Assembly: GCF_013179285.1 (NCBI RefSeq)
Contig: NZ_WVNW01000002.1
Span: 124,001-188,000 of the forward strand
Reading direction: 5' to 3'
DNA length: 64,000 bases
Source: Roseobacter sp. HKCCD6576-2
Lineage (GTDB): Bacteria > Pseudomonadota > Alphaproteobacteria > Rhodobacterales > Rhodobacteraceae
In this document: positions 37,384 through 48,099 of the stretch, one piece after another
How the letters are laid out: each line of letters starts with the position of its first letter
Position numbering within the stretch: position 1 is the first letter of the stretch
The notes under the pieces: generated by a model
Database searches by the model: none
What the model saw: the letters and a program-made list of their open reading frames with translations, nothing else
Told to the model about the DNA's origin: nothing
Translations under genes and position numbers: made by a program

Positions 37384-38379
37384 TTACATATCGCTGTGGA
37401 TCATATCGTCCGAGATCATCGCACCGGCATTGTCTGCGAACCACTGGGCCGCGCCCGGATGCCACATCATGACGGTGTTTTTGTCGTAGTTCTCGGGCAG
37501 GGTGGAGCGCGCGGCGCGGTGGATATTCACCATCCGCTCATTGTCGCTCATCACCACATCGACAACCGCATAGACGAAGCTGGCAGGCAGCTCGCAATTT
37601 GCGATGGCGAAGTTCCACATCGAGACCGAGCGCGCGTCGGCCTCCAGCGTGGTGTAGGTGTCCGCGGCAATGTCGAACTGGCTGACCGGGAAGGCCGCCA
37701 TGATCTGCGCCTGCTCTTCTTCGGTGAACTCGATGATGTTCACATCCGTCTGCACTTCAAGCTGCGACACGGCGGGCACCGGCACGCCAGCGGCAAAGGC
37801 GATCACGTCGAGCAGACCATCCTGCAACTGACCGCCTAGATCCGACCAGCCGCCATTGCGACGTTCGAATTCGACGCCCAGCTCTTCCATCATGCGCGGG
37901 AAGTAGGTGTCGGAGGTGGAGCCAGCCGGGCCAAAGCCGATCCGCGCGCCAGCGGGGATATCGGCGACGCTTTCGATCCCGGACGAGCTGAGCGCGGTCA
38001 CCGAGAACGGCGTCTGATACATCGGGAACATCGCGCAGGCATTGGTCATCTGCAGACCGGGCGCGATTGGGTTGGTGCCGTTCAGCGATTCCGCCGCCGG
38101 GCCCATTGTGGTCATACCGAACTGTGCTTCGCCGGTATGGACCAGCGCCATGTTCTGCATCGGGCCGCCGGTCACTTCGCCGCCACCCGAAAGACCCAGC
38201 TCTTCAGCCACAAGGTTTGCCCAGCCAGAACCATAAGCAAAATAGGTGCCGCCCTGGCTTGCGGTGCCAACGGTGAAGCTCTCCGGCCAATCGCTACGGT
38301 CCACATGCCCGTCTGCAAACGCAGCCGTCGCGGTCAGCGCAGTGGTCATGGCCAGCGCGGTCAATTTGGTGAATGTCAT
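37384..38379 (-). CDS. TAXI-family TRAP transporter solute-binding protein
   Basis: This 331-residue periplasmic protein begins with a signal peptide (MTFTKLTALAMTTALTATAA) and has the TAXI pattern VGTASQGGTYFAYGSGWANL near the N-terminus. It should catch the substrate for the fused permease encoded at 33537-35810. The start at 38379 follows a strong GGAGGA site. The ligand cannot be told from the sequence; TAXI proteins often bind glutamate or other small acids. Confidence 0.93.
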   Translation of the reverse strand: MTFTKLTALAMTTALTATAAFADGHVDRSDWPESFTVGTASQGGTYFAYGSGWANLVAEELGLSGGGEVTGGPMQNMALVHTGEAQFGMTTMGPAAESLNGTNPIAPGLQMTNACAMFPMYQTPFSVTALSSSGIESVADIPAGARIGFGPAGSTSDTYFPRMMEELGVEFERRNGGWSDLGGQLQDGLLDVIAFAAGVPVPAVSQLEVQTDVNIIEFTEEEQAQIMAAFPVSQFDIAADTYTTLEADARSVSMWNFAIANCELPASFVYAVVDVVMSDNERMVNIHRAARSTLPENYDKNTVMMWHPGAAQWFADNAGAMISDDMIHSDM

Positions 38380-38586
38380 GTATATCCTCCCATGTGAAAG
38401 GCCACGCACCTCATGTGCGCGGTCCAACCCACGTGAGACCCGTTTTAGCGCGGTGGGTCGGTGATGCAAGAGACGCCAGGGTGACGCGTGACCGCAGATT
38501 GTGCCTGGCCGTTAACCTAGAGCATATCTGATCGGCCAGAGTTTTGTGATCATTCCAAAGCTCGCGAGGACATGAAAGGATCTGTT

Positions 38587-39375
38587 ATGGCGGCATTGGA
38601 AGGAAAGGTCGCACTGGTCACCGGCGGCACCCGCAGCGTAGGCAGAGGCATCGCCATCGGATTGGGGGAGGCGGGTGCGACCGTATTTGTGACCGGGCGC
38701 TCGATCACCGGTCGGCATGTCGCCGAGGTCACCAAGTCGGGCGGCAGAGGCATCGCGCTGCGTTGCGATCACAGCGATGATGCGGCTGTGGCTCAGGCCT
38801 TCGAACAGATCGCGGCTGAGGTCGGGCGTTTGGATATCTTGGTCAACAATGCCTGGGGCGGTTACACGCGGCTGCGCAACCGCGCGGCTAACACGGGTTT
38901 CAAATGGAAAGCGCCGTTTTGGACCCAGCCCTTTGATCTCTGGGATGAGATGCACCTGGTCGGCGTCCGGTCGACCTATATCGCGTCGAGCCTGGCCGCG
39001 CCGATTATGATTGCGCAAGGTAGCGGGTTGATCGTGAATATCTCGTTTTATGCGGCCCGGAGATATTACGGCAATGTCGCCTATGGTGCCGCGAAATCCG
39101 CAACCGACGCCATGAGCCGCGATATGGCGGAGGAACTGAGACCCCATGGCGTTGCGGCTCTGTCGCTCTATCCGGGCCATGTGATCGACAAGAAGAAAGG
39201 CAAGATGCCAAAACGCGAAACGGCCCAGTTCGTCGGGCGTGGGGTGGCCGCTTTGGCGGCTGATCCAAAGGTGATGGCGCGATCAGGCGAAATCCAAGAG
39301 GCCGCCCATCTGGCCCGGGCGTACGGTTTCACCGATATCGATGGTACGCAGCCCCAGCCCTATGACAGATTGTGA
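38587..39375 (+). CDS. Short-chain dehydrogenase/reductase, DHRS1-like
   Basis: This 262-residue SDR has the NAD(P) motif TGGTRSVGRGIA, the structural motif VNNAWGGY, and the catalytic Tyr and Lys in VAYGAAKSATDAM. The internal insertion around FKWKAPFWTQPFDLWDEM and the general length resemble the DHRS1-like branch. I prefer the ATG at 38587 (AAAGGA site with 6-nt spacing); an ATG at 38572 also has a GAGG but at only 2 nt. The substrate is unknown. Confidence 0.87.
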   Translation: MAALEGKVALVTGGTRSVGRGIAIGLGEAGATVFVTGRSITGRHVAEVTKSGGRGIALRCDHSDDAAVAQAFEQIAAEVGRLDILVNNAWGGYTRLRNRAANTGFKWKAPFWTQPFDLWDEMHLVGVRSTYIASSLAAPIMIAQGSGLIVNISFYAARRYYGNVAYGAAKSATDAMSRDMAEELRPHGVAALSLYPGHVIDKKKGKMPKRETAQFVGRGVAALAADPKVMARSGEIQEAAHLARAYGFTDIDGTQPQPYDRL

Positions 39376-39402
39376 CATCTCTTAGGTCAGGGTGTGCGCA
39401 TC

Positions 39403-40158
39403 CTAGGCCGAGATCGCCTTAGCGGCTGCATCGAGCGCCATGATGATCGCGCCGAAATCTGCCGCTTTGAGTGACGCGCCGCCCACCAAAGCACCGTCCA
39501 CATCCGGCACGGCGAAAATCTCATCGGCATTGCCGGGTTTGACGGAGCCGCCATAGAGCAGGCGAATGCCGTCAGCGGTGTCCGTGCCAAATCGAGTGGC
39601 CAGTTCGGTGCGGATGAACCCATGTACGGATTCGATCTCGGCCATTGTGGGGACCAGCCCCGTGCCAATCGCCCAAACCGGCTCATAGGCGATCACCAGA
39701 TTGCCCGGCGCCGCGCCGTCGGGCAGGGAGCCCGCCAATTGAGTGCGGAGCACGTCGAGAGTCTCGCCCGCTTGGTATTGCGCTTCCGTTTCGCCGATGC
39801 AGAGAACGGCAACGAGGCTGACGGACCACGCCGCGTCTATCTTGCTCCGCACCAGGGCATCGGTTTCGCCGTGATCTTGGCGGCGTTCGGAATGGCCGAG
39901 AATGACATGGGATGCGCCCGCATCTGCGACCATCTGCGCGGAGATATCGCCGGTATGGGCACCGTTCGGGTTTGGGTGGCAATCCTGCCCACCAACCTGA
40001 ACACAGGTGTCTGGATCATGGACCATGCGGTCGATCAACGTCGCGGGCGGGCAGATCAAAACATCCACGCCCAAACCGGTGGGGAGCGCGGCCACTTCGC
40101 CCATATCCGTAGACAGGCCGTTCATTTTCCAGTTTCCAGCGGCAAGCTTGCGGCGCAT
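39403..40158 (-). CDS. tpiA: Triosephosphate isomerase
   Basis: TpiA (251 residues) interconverts dihydroxyacetone phosphate and glyceraldehyde 3-phosphate. The catalytic residues are in AAGNWKMNG (Lys11), [10 protein letters not shown] (His) and [13 protein letters not shown] (Glu), and the phosphate loop is [12 protein letters not shown]. The start has GGAGGGACAG before it. It is convergent with the SDR gene. Confidence 0.97.
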   Translation of the reverse strand: MRRKLAAGNWKMNGLSTDMGEVAALPTGLGVDVLICPPATLIDRMVHDPDTCVQVGGQDCHPNPNGAHTGDISAQMVADAGASHVILGHSERRQDHGETDALVRSKIDAAWSVSLVAVLCIGETEAQYQAGETLDVLRTQLAGSLPDGAAPGNLVIAYEPVWAIGTGLVPTMAEIESVHGFIRTELATRFGTDTADGIRLLYGGSVKPGNADEIFAVPDVDGALVGGASLKAADFGAIIMALDAAAKAISA

Positions 40159-40221
40159 CTGTCCCTCCTGATTTGTGCTCCTGCGAGACGTATCAGTCTG
40201 GGGGTAAGCGGGGAAGGGGGC

Positions 40222-40545
40222 TCACAGATGGGTCAGGGCTTCACGTGCCAGCGTGACCGCTTCTTCCGGGTCATCAAGCGCTGCGTCGGGCAGCCGCCAA
40301 TAGGGCATCGCCACCTCTTTCTTGCCATCGCGGCGATAGGTCCACCGTTCCAATCCGCGGGCGTCCAACTCTCCTTGAAAATCACCAGCGCCTTTGATCC
40401 AGATCGAGCCATCCGACTGCAGAATCGCGAAGATTGTGCCGTCATGATAAAGGCAGAGCCCACCCATCATCTTGCGGGTCGTAAGCGGCTCCAGATCGGC
40501 GAAGAGCTCTTTGGCAAAGGCGATATCGGCGTCGGAAACGCTCAC
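40222..40545 (-). CDS. TfoX/Sxy N-terminal-domain protein
   Basis: This 107-residue protein consists only of the TfoX N-terminal domain (KMMGGLCLYHDGTIFAIL and WTYRRDGKKEVAMPYWRLP). In gamma-proteobacteria, full-length TfoX controls competence genes; the role of the stand-alone domain here is unknown. Its start codon overlaps the stop of the upstream Fe-S carrier gene by 4 bp (ATGA), so they are co-translated. Confidence 0.82.
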   Translation of the reverse strand: MSVSDADIAFAKELFADLEPLTTRKMMGGLCLYHDGTIFAILQSDGSIWIKGAGDFQGELDARGLERWTYRRDGKKEVAMPYWRLPDAALDDPEEAVTLAREALTHL

Positions 40546-40907
40546 GCAAGTTTTCCAAGCGCCTCATCGAATTTGATCGACTCGCCACAACCGCAGGCAT
40601 CGGTGACATTGGGGTTCTTGAACTTGAAGCCGGATTCAAGCAGCGACACTTCATAATCGATCTCGGTGCCAAACAGGAACATCTGTGCCATTGGGGCGAT
40701 CATCACCCGCGCGCCGTCTTGTTCGACCACTTCGTCATGGGGATCGACCTCGGTAACGTAGTCCATCGTGTATTCCATGCCCGCGCAGCCGCCTTTCTTG
40801 ACGCCGATGCGCAAGCCCTGATGGCCATCTTTTTCCATCAGCTTGGCGATTTGGGCCGCCGCCTTGTCGGTGATGGAGACCGCCTGTTTGCCGGGAATAC
40901 CGAACAT
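40542..40907 (-). CDS. A-type iron-sulfur cluster carrier (IscA/ErpA/SufA-like)
   Basis: The 121-residue protein has the HesB/IscA fold with the three cluster-binding cysteines in KKGGCAGMEY and DACGCGES. It receives Fe-S clusters from a scaffold and passes them to target enzymes. It could be ErpA- or SufA-like; the sequence does not decide. A SufT-like gene lies 1.1 kb away at 42038-42400, separated by a LysR gene. Confidence 0.92.
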   Translation of the reverse strand: MFGIPGKQAVSITDKAAAQIAKLMEKDGHQGLRIGVKKGGCAGMEYTMDYVTEVDPHDEVVEQDGARVMIAPMAQMFLFGTEIDYEVSLLESGFKFKNPNVTDACGCGESIKFDEALGKLA

Positions 40908-40958
40908 GTATGCACCCTTTCCTGTGTTGGCCTAATGTAGGTCAGACCGGGCCCTGGC

Positions 40959-41798
40959 TCAAGGGAGCGGATCGCGCTGCCGCAGGTATCCCGCGATTGC
41001 GTCCAGCGCGGCGCGCACGGGTTTTTCGTGCCGCCCCTCGTGGTGGCTGACCAACCATTGTTCGCTGCGAAGCTCCGCAATTGGGTCTGAGACCCGGGTG
41101 AGGCCGTTCATACGTTCGCCGATGAAGAGCGGCAGAACAACCCGCCCGATCCCGGCACGGGCCAGCGCGACGGCCAGATGGGGCGTATTGGCCTTGGTCA
41201 CGATTTCAGGTGAATGATGACGCTTAATCCATTGAGCAGACGGCGTTTCAACCGAACCATGGGCCGGGCCGATCCAACCTACGACTTCGGGCGATGTGGC
41301 ATAGGCGGCATAGTCCACATGGCCGATCTGCTGCCCGGCGAGCCAGGGCTGATCGGGGCGCGTGTTGCGGATGCCGATATCAACCTCCCGGCGCGCGATA
41401 TCGAGGCTGAGATCGCAATAGACGAATTCCGGTAGCCAGGTGGCGTTGGGGCTCCAATAGGCACTTGCGTGTTCGGCCAAGTCCGTCGCGGTCCAACTGC
41501 CTGCTGAGATGCGGACACAGACCGGGCCGGTCGCCTCTGTATGCCAGCGCGCGATTTCCGTCGCGGCGACCTCCATTTTCTGGGCCTTCTCGTAAAGCTG
41601 TCGGCCATCTGAGGTCAGGGCATAACCCGCCGAACCGTGCAGAAAGAGACGGCGGCCAAGGCGCGTCTCGAAAGCACGCATCCGACGGCTGAGGGTCGCG
41701 GTGCTGACGCCGCTGGCCTCAGCTGCGCGCGCAATGCCACCATGCCGCGCCACGGCGGCGAAATAGGCGTAATCATCCCAATGCGGTTGGGTTTCCAT
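40959..41798 (-). CDS. LysR-family transcriptional regulator
   Basis: This 279-residue protein starts with a winged helix-turn-helix (YAYFAAVARHGGIARAAEAS then LSRRMRAFETRLGRRLF) and continues into a LysR effector-binding domain. Regulators of this family usually act on a divergently placed gene; the divergent neighbour here is the 49-codon gene at 41888, with 89 bp between the two starts. The ligand is unknown. Confidence 0.92.
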   Translation of the reverse strand: METQPHWDDYAYFAAVARHGGIARAAEASGVSTATLSRRMRAFETRLGRRLFLHGSAGYALTSDGRQLYEKAQKMEVAATEIARWHTEATGPVCVRISAGSWTATDLAEHASAYWSPNATWLPEFVYCDLSLDIARREVDIGIRNTRPDQPWLAGQQIGHVDYAAYATSPEVVGWIGPAHGSVETPSAQWIKRHHSPEIVTKANTPHLAVALARAGIGRVVLPLFIGERMNGLTRVSDPIAELRSEQWLVSHHEGRHEKPVRAALDAIAGYLRQRDPLP

Positions 41799-41887
41799 TT
41801 TTGCAACTCCAGTCGCGGATCTGGCATCTGCCGGGATACGCTGTCACGGCTTAGATCTGTCCTGCCAATCAAAGTCAGGAGGACAGA

Positions 41888-42037
41888 ATGATCTCTGTTA
41901 TTCGACCTATTTGTAACCCTGATACGCCTCAAACGGAATATCAGAAAGAACAAGCCAAGTTTGCAAAAATGCAAATGGAGTTTCAGGTTTGGTGGCCGCG
42001 GCGGCTCTGGCGCGCTCTGTTCAAGCGGGCGAGATGA
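41888..42037 (+). CDS. Small basic protein of 49 residues, unknown function
   Basis: This frame has a near-perfect ribosome site (AGGAGG, 41877-41882) 5 nt before the ATG. The product begins MISVIRPICNPDTPQTEYQK and ends with a Trp/Arg-rich stretch (VWWPRRLWRALFKRAR) that could form an amphipathic, membrane-binding helix. It is divergent from a LysR gene and its stop abuts the stop of the convergent SufT-like gene. I know no family for it. Confidence 0.6.
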   Translation: MISVIRPICNPDTPQTEYQKEQAKFAKMQMEFQVWWPRRLWRALFKRAR

Positions 42038-43656
<1,619 letters not shown>

Positions 43657-43982
43657 CGACGAGATGGCAAGAGCCGTTCTGACCGGGAGACATTCGGATA
43701 TCTGTGATATGGCATTGCCAAACAGTGCCATCCTTTGAAGTTCTCGAGTCGCTGCGGGCTGGCTCCGTTTATGCCTTCGGTTGGGCCACTGGTGGCAGCC
43801 AGCAGGGGGCAACCGGTATCTGATCGGAGGCGAGGGTGGGGTCGAGTATGCGACTTTGCCAGCTCGGCAGCTCGTCGGCGTGCAGCAATACGGCTGTGGC
43901 CTAGCTTAAACCGAAACCACCGCTCAGTTCCGCGCGCGCGTTGTACGCGACAAGCAGAAGAAGTTTGGAGACGGGCCGGCCC
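43657..43982. other. Gene-less junction region, 326 bp
   Basis: No gene or RNA is recognised between tgt and the GntR gene. A 26-codon open frame at 43910-43990 (TETTAQFRARVV then RDKQKKFGDGPALK) runs directly after a stop codon, has no start, and looks like the tail of a lost gene. The region probably marks the left edge of an inserted cassette. Confidence 0.4.
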
Positions 43983-44639
43983 TCAAGTGACACCCCACCA
44001 ACGAAGCGTCTGATCACAATGATGTCGGATCGCGACTGTCGCCGTCTCGATGTCCCTGTTTTCCAGAGCCTCGATAATCGCAATATGCTCTTCCATCGCC
44101 GAAACGATCCTGTCCTGCAGGAAGGGGCGTGAATTCTGGATGATGCCGATGCGCATCCGGTTCACCGCATAACCCTCCGCAAGCTGCGCGTTGTCCAGCC
44201 CGTCAGACAGGAAGTCGTGCAACGACAAGTCGATCTCGATGGCCTGCGGTGGCAGCGATTTTGCCGCGTCAGTTCTGGCGGTGTCCCGCATCTCCACATG
44301 CCGTTTTCGCAGCGCATCCAGTCCGGAAAGTGCGTTGGACGCGATGCGGCGCCGCGCGCCTTCCTGATCCATCACCATGCGGAAATCGAGACATTCTCGG
44401 ATCGTCTCGGGGTGGGCCTCCATGATCCGAATGCCGCGTTTCGGCAGCGCGCTCAGCAATCCTTGCGCGCTTGCCACTTTGACCGCCTCGCGAATGGGAG
44501 CGATCGGAAAGTCCAGAATTTCAGCAAGTTGCGACATCGACAGAAACTGCCCATCCCGCAGTTTTCCAGCCAGCAACGCGGCCCATAATGCCTCCTGGGC
44601 TTGGGTCGCCATAAGTTGGACCTCGTTCGATCGGTTCAT
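43983..44639 (-). CDS. GntR-family regulator with FCD domain
   Basis: This 218-residue protein has a winged HTH of the GntR type (LSMSQLAEILDFPIAPIREA and GLLSALPKRGIRI) and an all-helical FCD ligand domain (ECLDFRMVMDQEGARRR to the end). I start it at 44639, because GAGGA lies 8 nt upstream; ATGs at 44654 and 44657 are possible. It is divergent from the NCS1 permease gene, and AT-rich palindromes lie between them, so it probably controls that permease. A hydantoin, pyrimidine or allantoin-type ligand is plausible. Confidence 0.88.
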   Translation of the reverse strand: MNRSNEVQLMATQAQEALWAALLAGKLRDGQFLSMSQLAEILDFPIAPIREAVKVASAQGLLSALPKRGIRIMEAHPETIRECLDFRMVMDQEGARRRIASNALSGLDALRKRHVEMRDTARTDAAKSLPPQAIEIDLSLHDFLSDGLDNAQLAEGYAVNRMRIGIIQNSRPFLQDRIVSAMEEHIAIIEALENRDIETATVAIRHHCDQTLRWWGVT

Positions 44640-44704
44640 CGCAGCGTTCCTCATCATTACTCATTCTGAAGTTCTACTTGAAGTTATTATTAGTATGTGT
44701 ATTA

Positions 44705-44727
44705 AGATAGTATCTAAAATGTTAGAT
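44705..44727. promoter_or_regulatory. Overlapping palindromes, candidate GntR operator
   Basis: AGATAGTATCT (44705-44715) and ATCTAAAATGTTAGAT (44712-44727) are both perfect inverted repeats and share ATCT. They lie in the AT-rich divergent region between the GntR gene and the permease, 73 bp before the permease ATG. Confidence 0.5.
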
Positions 44728-44799
44728 GCAAGCACAACTTCACAGAAGGGCTCAGCAATATCAGCGATCGCCCTTCGCGAAGCACACTGGGAGGAAAAA

Positions 44800-46248
44800 A
44801 TGGCATCAACAAATGAAATACATGTTGCCCATGGTGATACGGTCGCGGGGGAGAGCACGCACACGCTCAACCCTGTCGGTGATGACGAGAAAACCTGGGG
44901 ATGGTTCGCCATCTTCAACATCTGGGCGAACGACGTGCAGTCGCTTTTCGGCTACTCGCTCGTGGCATCTCTCTTCATCTCTTACGGCGTTGGCGGCTGG
45001 ACTGCCTTCGCAGCGTTGATCTTTGCCGGATTGTTTGTGATGTGGATGGTCAACCTGTCCGGCGCAGCGGGTGAAAAATACGGAATTCCTTACCCGGTTT
45101 TTGCGCGCGCCAGTCTCGGCACCGCGGGGTCCAATCTGCCGGCCATTCTGCGCGCCACCGTCGCTGTGTTCTGGTATGGCGTGCAGGTCTATTTTGCCTC
45201 GACGGCGCTGGCCCTTCTCATTCGATCAATCACAGGCATCGACGCGGGCGGCACCGAGATTCTGGGCCTGACCGGAATCGACTGGCTCTCTTTCTTCATC
45301 GTCTGGGTCTTCCACATCTTTATCTTCTGGCGTGGCATGGGCTGGGTCGAAACCTTCCTGAACATCGCAGGCCCCTTCGTCTATGTCGTGATGATTGGCC
45401 TTGTGGTCGTGCTCTGGCAGCGTTCGGACGGGCAGCTTCTGCAAGCCACCGCAACGATCTTTGCCAATCCGGAGGGGACTTTCTGGACCGAACTGACGGG
45501 CTTTGTTGCGATTGTCGGCACGATGGTGGCCTATTTCGCGGCTGTGATGATCAACTTCAGCGACTTCTCACGCTACGCCAAGGACAAGCCGACCATGATC
45601 ATCGGCAACCTGGCCGGACTGCCGCTGAACATGATCCTGTTCTCGGCCCTTGCCTTGCTGACAACCGGTGGCGCGGCCGTCGTCTTCGGCGAAGAGATCA
45701 TCAACCCGACCGAGATCGTCGAACGCACCGACAGTGTGCTTCTGGGCGTGATCGCGGCCATCACCTTCTTTGCCGCCACTGTTGGCATCAATCTGGTGGC
45801 CAACTTCATCCCGGCCGTGAATGGCATCTCCAACGTGGCACCCGGAAAGATCAGTTTTCGGAACGCTGGCCTGATCACATCGGTGTTTGCACTGGTGATC
45901 GGTGGCTTCTGGAACAGCTTCATCAGCCAATTCGGGATCAGCGGTTTCGTCAACACGCTGGGCGCGACGCTGGCACCGATCTTCGGCATCATGATCGTTG
46001 ACTACTATTGGCACCGGAAAGAGCAGCTGAACGAGGATGACCTCTACGACATGGAAGGGGGCACCTATCACTACCAGAACGGCTGGAACCATGCCGCGGT
46101 GAAGGCTTTCGGTCTGGCTGCCATCTTCTCGGTCGCAACCGTCTGGGTGCCGTGGTTCTCGGTACTGTCGGGCTATGCCTGGGTGATTGGTGCCGTATTG
46201 GGCGGCGTGATCTACAACGCCCTGGCCAAGGGCAACGTCAAAGTCTGA
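44800..46248 (+). CDS. NCS1-family nucleobase/allantoin/cytosine permease
   Basis: The 482-residue protein has about 12 transmembrane helices and NCS1 features: TWGWFAIFNIWANDVQSLFG at TM1, FWYGVQVYF in the middle, and NFSDFSRYAKD in the loop after TM8. It would import a nucleobase, hydantoin or allantoin. The ATG at 44800 follows GGGAGG; the open frame further upstream covers the GntR gene antisense. No catabolic gene is linked. Confidence 0.9.
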   Translation: MASTNEIHVAHGDTVAGESTHTLNPVGDDEKTWGWFAIFNIWANDVQSLFGYSLVASLFISYGVGGWTAFAALIFAGLFVMWMVNLSGAAGEKYGIPYPVFARASLGTAGSNLPAILRATVAVFWYGVQVYFASTALALLIRSITGIDAGGTEILGLTGIDWLSFFIVWVFHIFIFWRGMGWVETFLNIAGPFVYVVMIGLVVVLWQRSDGQLLQATATIFANPEGTFWTELTGFVAIVGTMVAYFAAVMINFSDFSRYAKDKPTMIIGNLAGLPLNMILFSALALLTTGGAAVVFGEEIINPTEIVERTDSVLLGVIAAITFFAATVGINLVANFIPAVNGISNVAPGKISFRNAGLITSVFALVIGGFWNSFISQFGISGFVNTLGATLAPIFGIMIVDYYWHRKEQLNEDDLYDMEGGTYHYQNGWNHAAVKAFGLAAIFSVATVWVPWFSVLSGYAWVIGAVLGGVIYNALAKGNVKV

Positions 46249-46264
46249 CGACGCTCTAAGATAT

Positions 46265-46293
46265 CTGCCGGTGGGGTCAATCTCCACCGGCAG
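46265..46293 (+). terminator. Stem-loop after the NCS1 permease
   Basis: A 10-bp perfect stem (CTGCCGGTGG / CCACCGGCAG, 9-nt loop) starts 16 bp after the stop codon. No T run follows, so it may be an RNA-stabilising or Rho-dependent end rather than a classical terminator. Confidence 0.5.
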
Positions 46294-46334
46294 TGTGATT
46301 GATCTGAGACCAGTTTTCTTGCGACGGCGACGTG

Positions 46335-46577
46335 GTTGATGAAGCGTGCACATGCCCGGCCTGTTCCAACTATTCCCGCGCTTATCTGCACCATGTGTTC
46401 CGGGCGCAGGAGATCATCTCCTCAATGCTGCTGACCTGGCACAACCTGCATTACTTCCAGGAGATCATGCAGGGCATGCGCGATGCGATCGCCGAGGATC
46501 GGTTTGAGGCGTGGGAGGCCGACTTCCATGCCGGGCGCTCCGAGGGGGATATCCCGCCGCTTTTGCGTGTCACCTAA
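46335..46577 (+). pseudogene. 3'-terminal fragment of a second tgt copy
   Basis: The frame reads [19 protein letters not shown] onward and corresponds to the last 75 codons of tgt, without the first 300. Over about 225 bp I count 14 differences from the intact copy at 43411-43636, almost all at third codon positions, while the last 68 bp or so are identical. The final residues also differ (LLRVT against LTANRS). It has no ribosome site and cannot encode a working enzyme. It is the scar of a recombination event. Confidence 0.9.
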
Positions 46578-47761
46578 CCGCGCTTGCGGCGAAACAGGCT
46601 GAAACCACCGGATGGCTTGTTTTCGCGTTTATCTTTGCCCGAGAACTGATAGCCGCAATCCTCAAAGAATTGCCGAACTTCAGAGGTTAAGAAACCGCGC
46701 CCGCTGGCATTCTGAGGCAGGTCAAACCCGCCGCCATAGTTCAACTCGACGACAACGGGGCCCGTTTCCGTGATCGCAATGTCGGTAGACTGATATCGGA
46801 TCGGAGCGAAAATCGAGGCGGCTTGGCGGTTCACCTCTTGCAGCTTGTCCCAATGCGGAAGGGTGAGACCTTTCAATCCTGCGGTGTCCGGATGATCGTC
46901 TAGGAACTCGATCTGCATTCCATTGCGCCGTGTGACGGTTTCGACATTGCCGGTGGCGACATCAATGGAGCAGGCAAGGTTGCCAGCGCGCCAATAGGCG
47001 TCTGCGATGTTGCTGCCCTGCGGCATCTTGATGACGGCCATGGGTGACTTCACCCCGCTTGAGGTTAGCAGATTGACCATCCGCACGGTGCAAAGTGCCA
47101 CCGCATAGGGTCGTATATCGCTATGGTTGGACAGCCGCCTTTGAATCACATAGGTGTTGCTGCCAACAAAATCGGTCAAGAATGCATCGTAGGTCATCGG
47201 ACCTTGTCCGACGCAAGTTAGATGCGTCTGGTCGGCACTTTCGACGCTGAATGCCCCAAAACTGACCATGCCACCGATGATTTTCCCGAAAAGATCGGGC
47301 CCGTTTAGCAGGAGCAGATCACGCAAAGCATCTGCCGTCTCGATCTTTGGAAGACCTGGGAAGACACGTGCGGATCGGTCAATGACGCCGATCGCCTCCG
47401 GAACCGGCACGCCGCCAGCGCCAAGAATTGTACCTGCGAGGACCTTGTCTTCTGCGGCGCTGTTCCATCCGCCTGGATTGCAGGTATGTGCGATCGGCCA
47501 GCGGAGATCATTAGCGATGAATTCCGTCCGGGTCGCTTGGCTTGGATGCGCCGGATCATAAAGCCCGTAGCGGACGAACTCTTTCAACGTCAGTTTGCCA
47601 TCCAGCTTGGATATGTCGGAGAACGCTTTGGTGACCTGAATGACGGTCTGGCCGCTTTGCTTAGCGGCATATGCCAGCAAGTCTTGATTGCTCGCGTCTT
47701 GCACAGATTCAAACACAGCGATGTCACGATCCTGTGCGTCAGTGAGATTGGAATCTGTCAT
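46574..47761 (-). CDS. ATP-grasp protein, sugar-transfer-associated type
   Basis: The 395-residue protein ends in an ATP-grasp-like domain: the metal-binding string [14 protein letters not shown] is visible, preceded by [11 protein letters not shown] and by [17 protein letters not shown]. It fits the sugar-transfer-associated ATP-grasp group, whose members are often found near polysaccharide genes. No such gene is nearby. The C-terminus is basic ([10 protein letters not shown]). The start at 47761 has only a weak ribosome site; an upstream start at 47830 is possible. Confidence 0.7.
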   Translation of the reverse strand: MTDSNLTDAQDRDIAVFESVQDASNQDLLAYAAKQSGQTVIQVTKAFSDISKLDGKLTLKEFVRYGLYDPAHPSQATRTEFIANDLRWPIAHTCNPGGWNSAAEDKVLAGTILGAGGVPVPEAIGVIDRSARVFPGLPKIETADALRDLLLLNGPDLFGKIIGGMVSFGAFSVESADQTHLTCVGQGPMTYDAFLTDFVGSNTYVIQRRLSNHSDIRPYAVALCTVRMVNLLTSSGVKSPMAVIKMPQGSNIADAYWRAGNLACSIDVATGNVETVTRRNGMQIEFLDDHPDTAGLKGLTLPHWDKLQEVNRQAASIFAPIRYQSTDIAITETGPVVVELNYGGGFDLPQNASGRGFLTSEVRQFFEDCGYQFSGKDKRENKPSGGFSLFRRKRG

Positions 47762-47985
47762 CGGGAAAGAGACCTTTGTTTGAAAGGGATACGTTGGACG
47801 AACAAGTGGAGCCAGTGCGGCCGGCCCCAATGACGTTAAGAGTTACTTCAGGCCAATTGCGATACAAGGGTAAACCAACACAAGGTCCACAATATTTCGC
47901 GGTTTATCCCCTGGTTTTCGCCATATCTTGGTTGCGCCGTTTTGTTTCCAGCGACAGTATGTGTTAAGGAATGGGGCCGCTTCTG

Positions 47986-48014
47986 CTTGAATTCCGCGTA
48001 TGCGTACCCCAAGT
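47986..48014 (+). promoter_or_regulatory. Heat-shock (RpoH-type) promoter of lon
   Basis: CTTGAA (47986-47991) and CCCCAAGT (48007-48014) are separated by 15 nt, close to the sigma-32 consensus CTTGAA / CCCCATNT, and lie 86 bp before the lon ATG. The whole gene-free region 47762-48099 (338 bp) holds the divergent promoters of lon and the ATP-grasp gene; I see no other gene in it. Confidence 0.65.
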
Positions 48015-48099
48015 TGACATATCCTGATCCGGAGGGGGCCAGGGGGATTGCTGCCAAGCCAGGGTCCCGTGCCCTCTTGCCAAGAACAAGGAAGGCAAG

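Noticed and set aside
44377-44799. N-terminal extension of the NCS1 permease
   Set aside because: It lies antisense to the GntR gene, and the ATG at 44800 has a strong ribosome site and fits the family.
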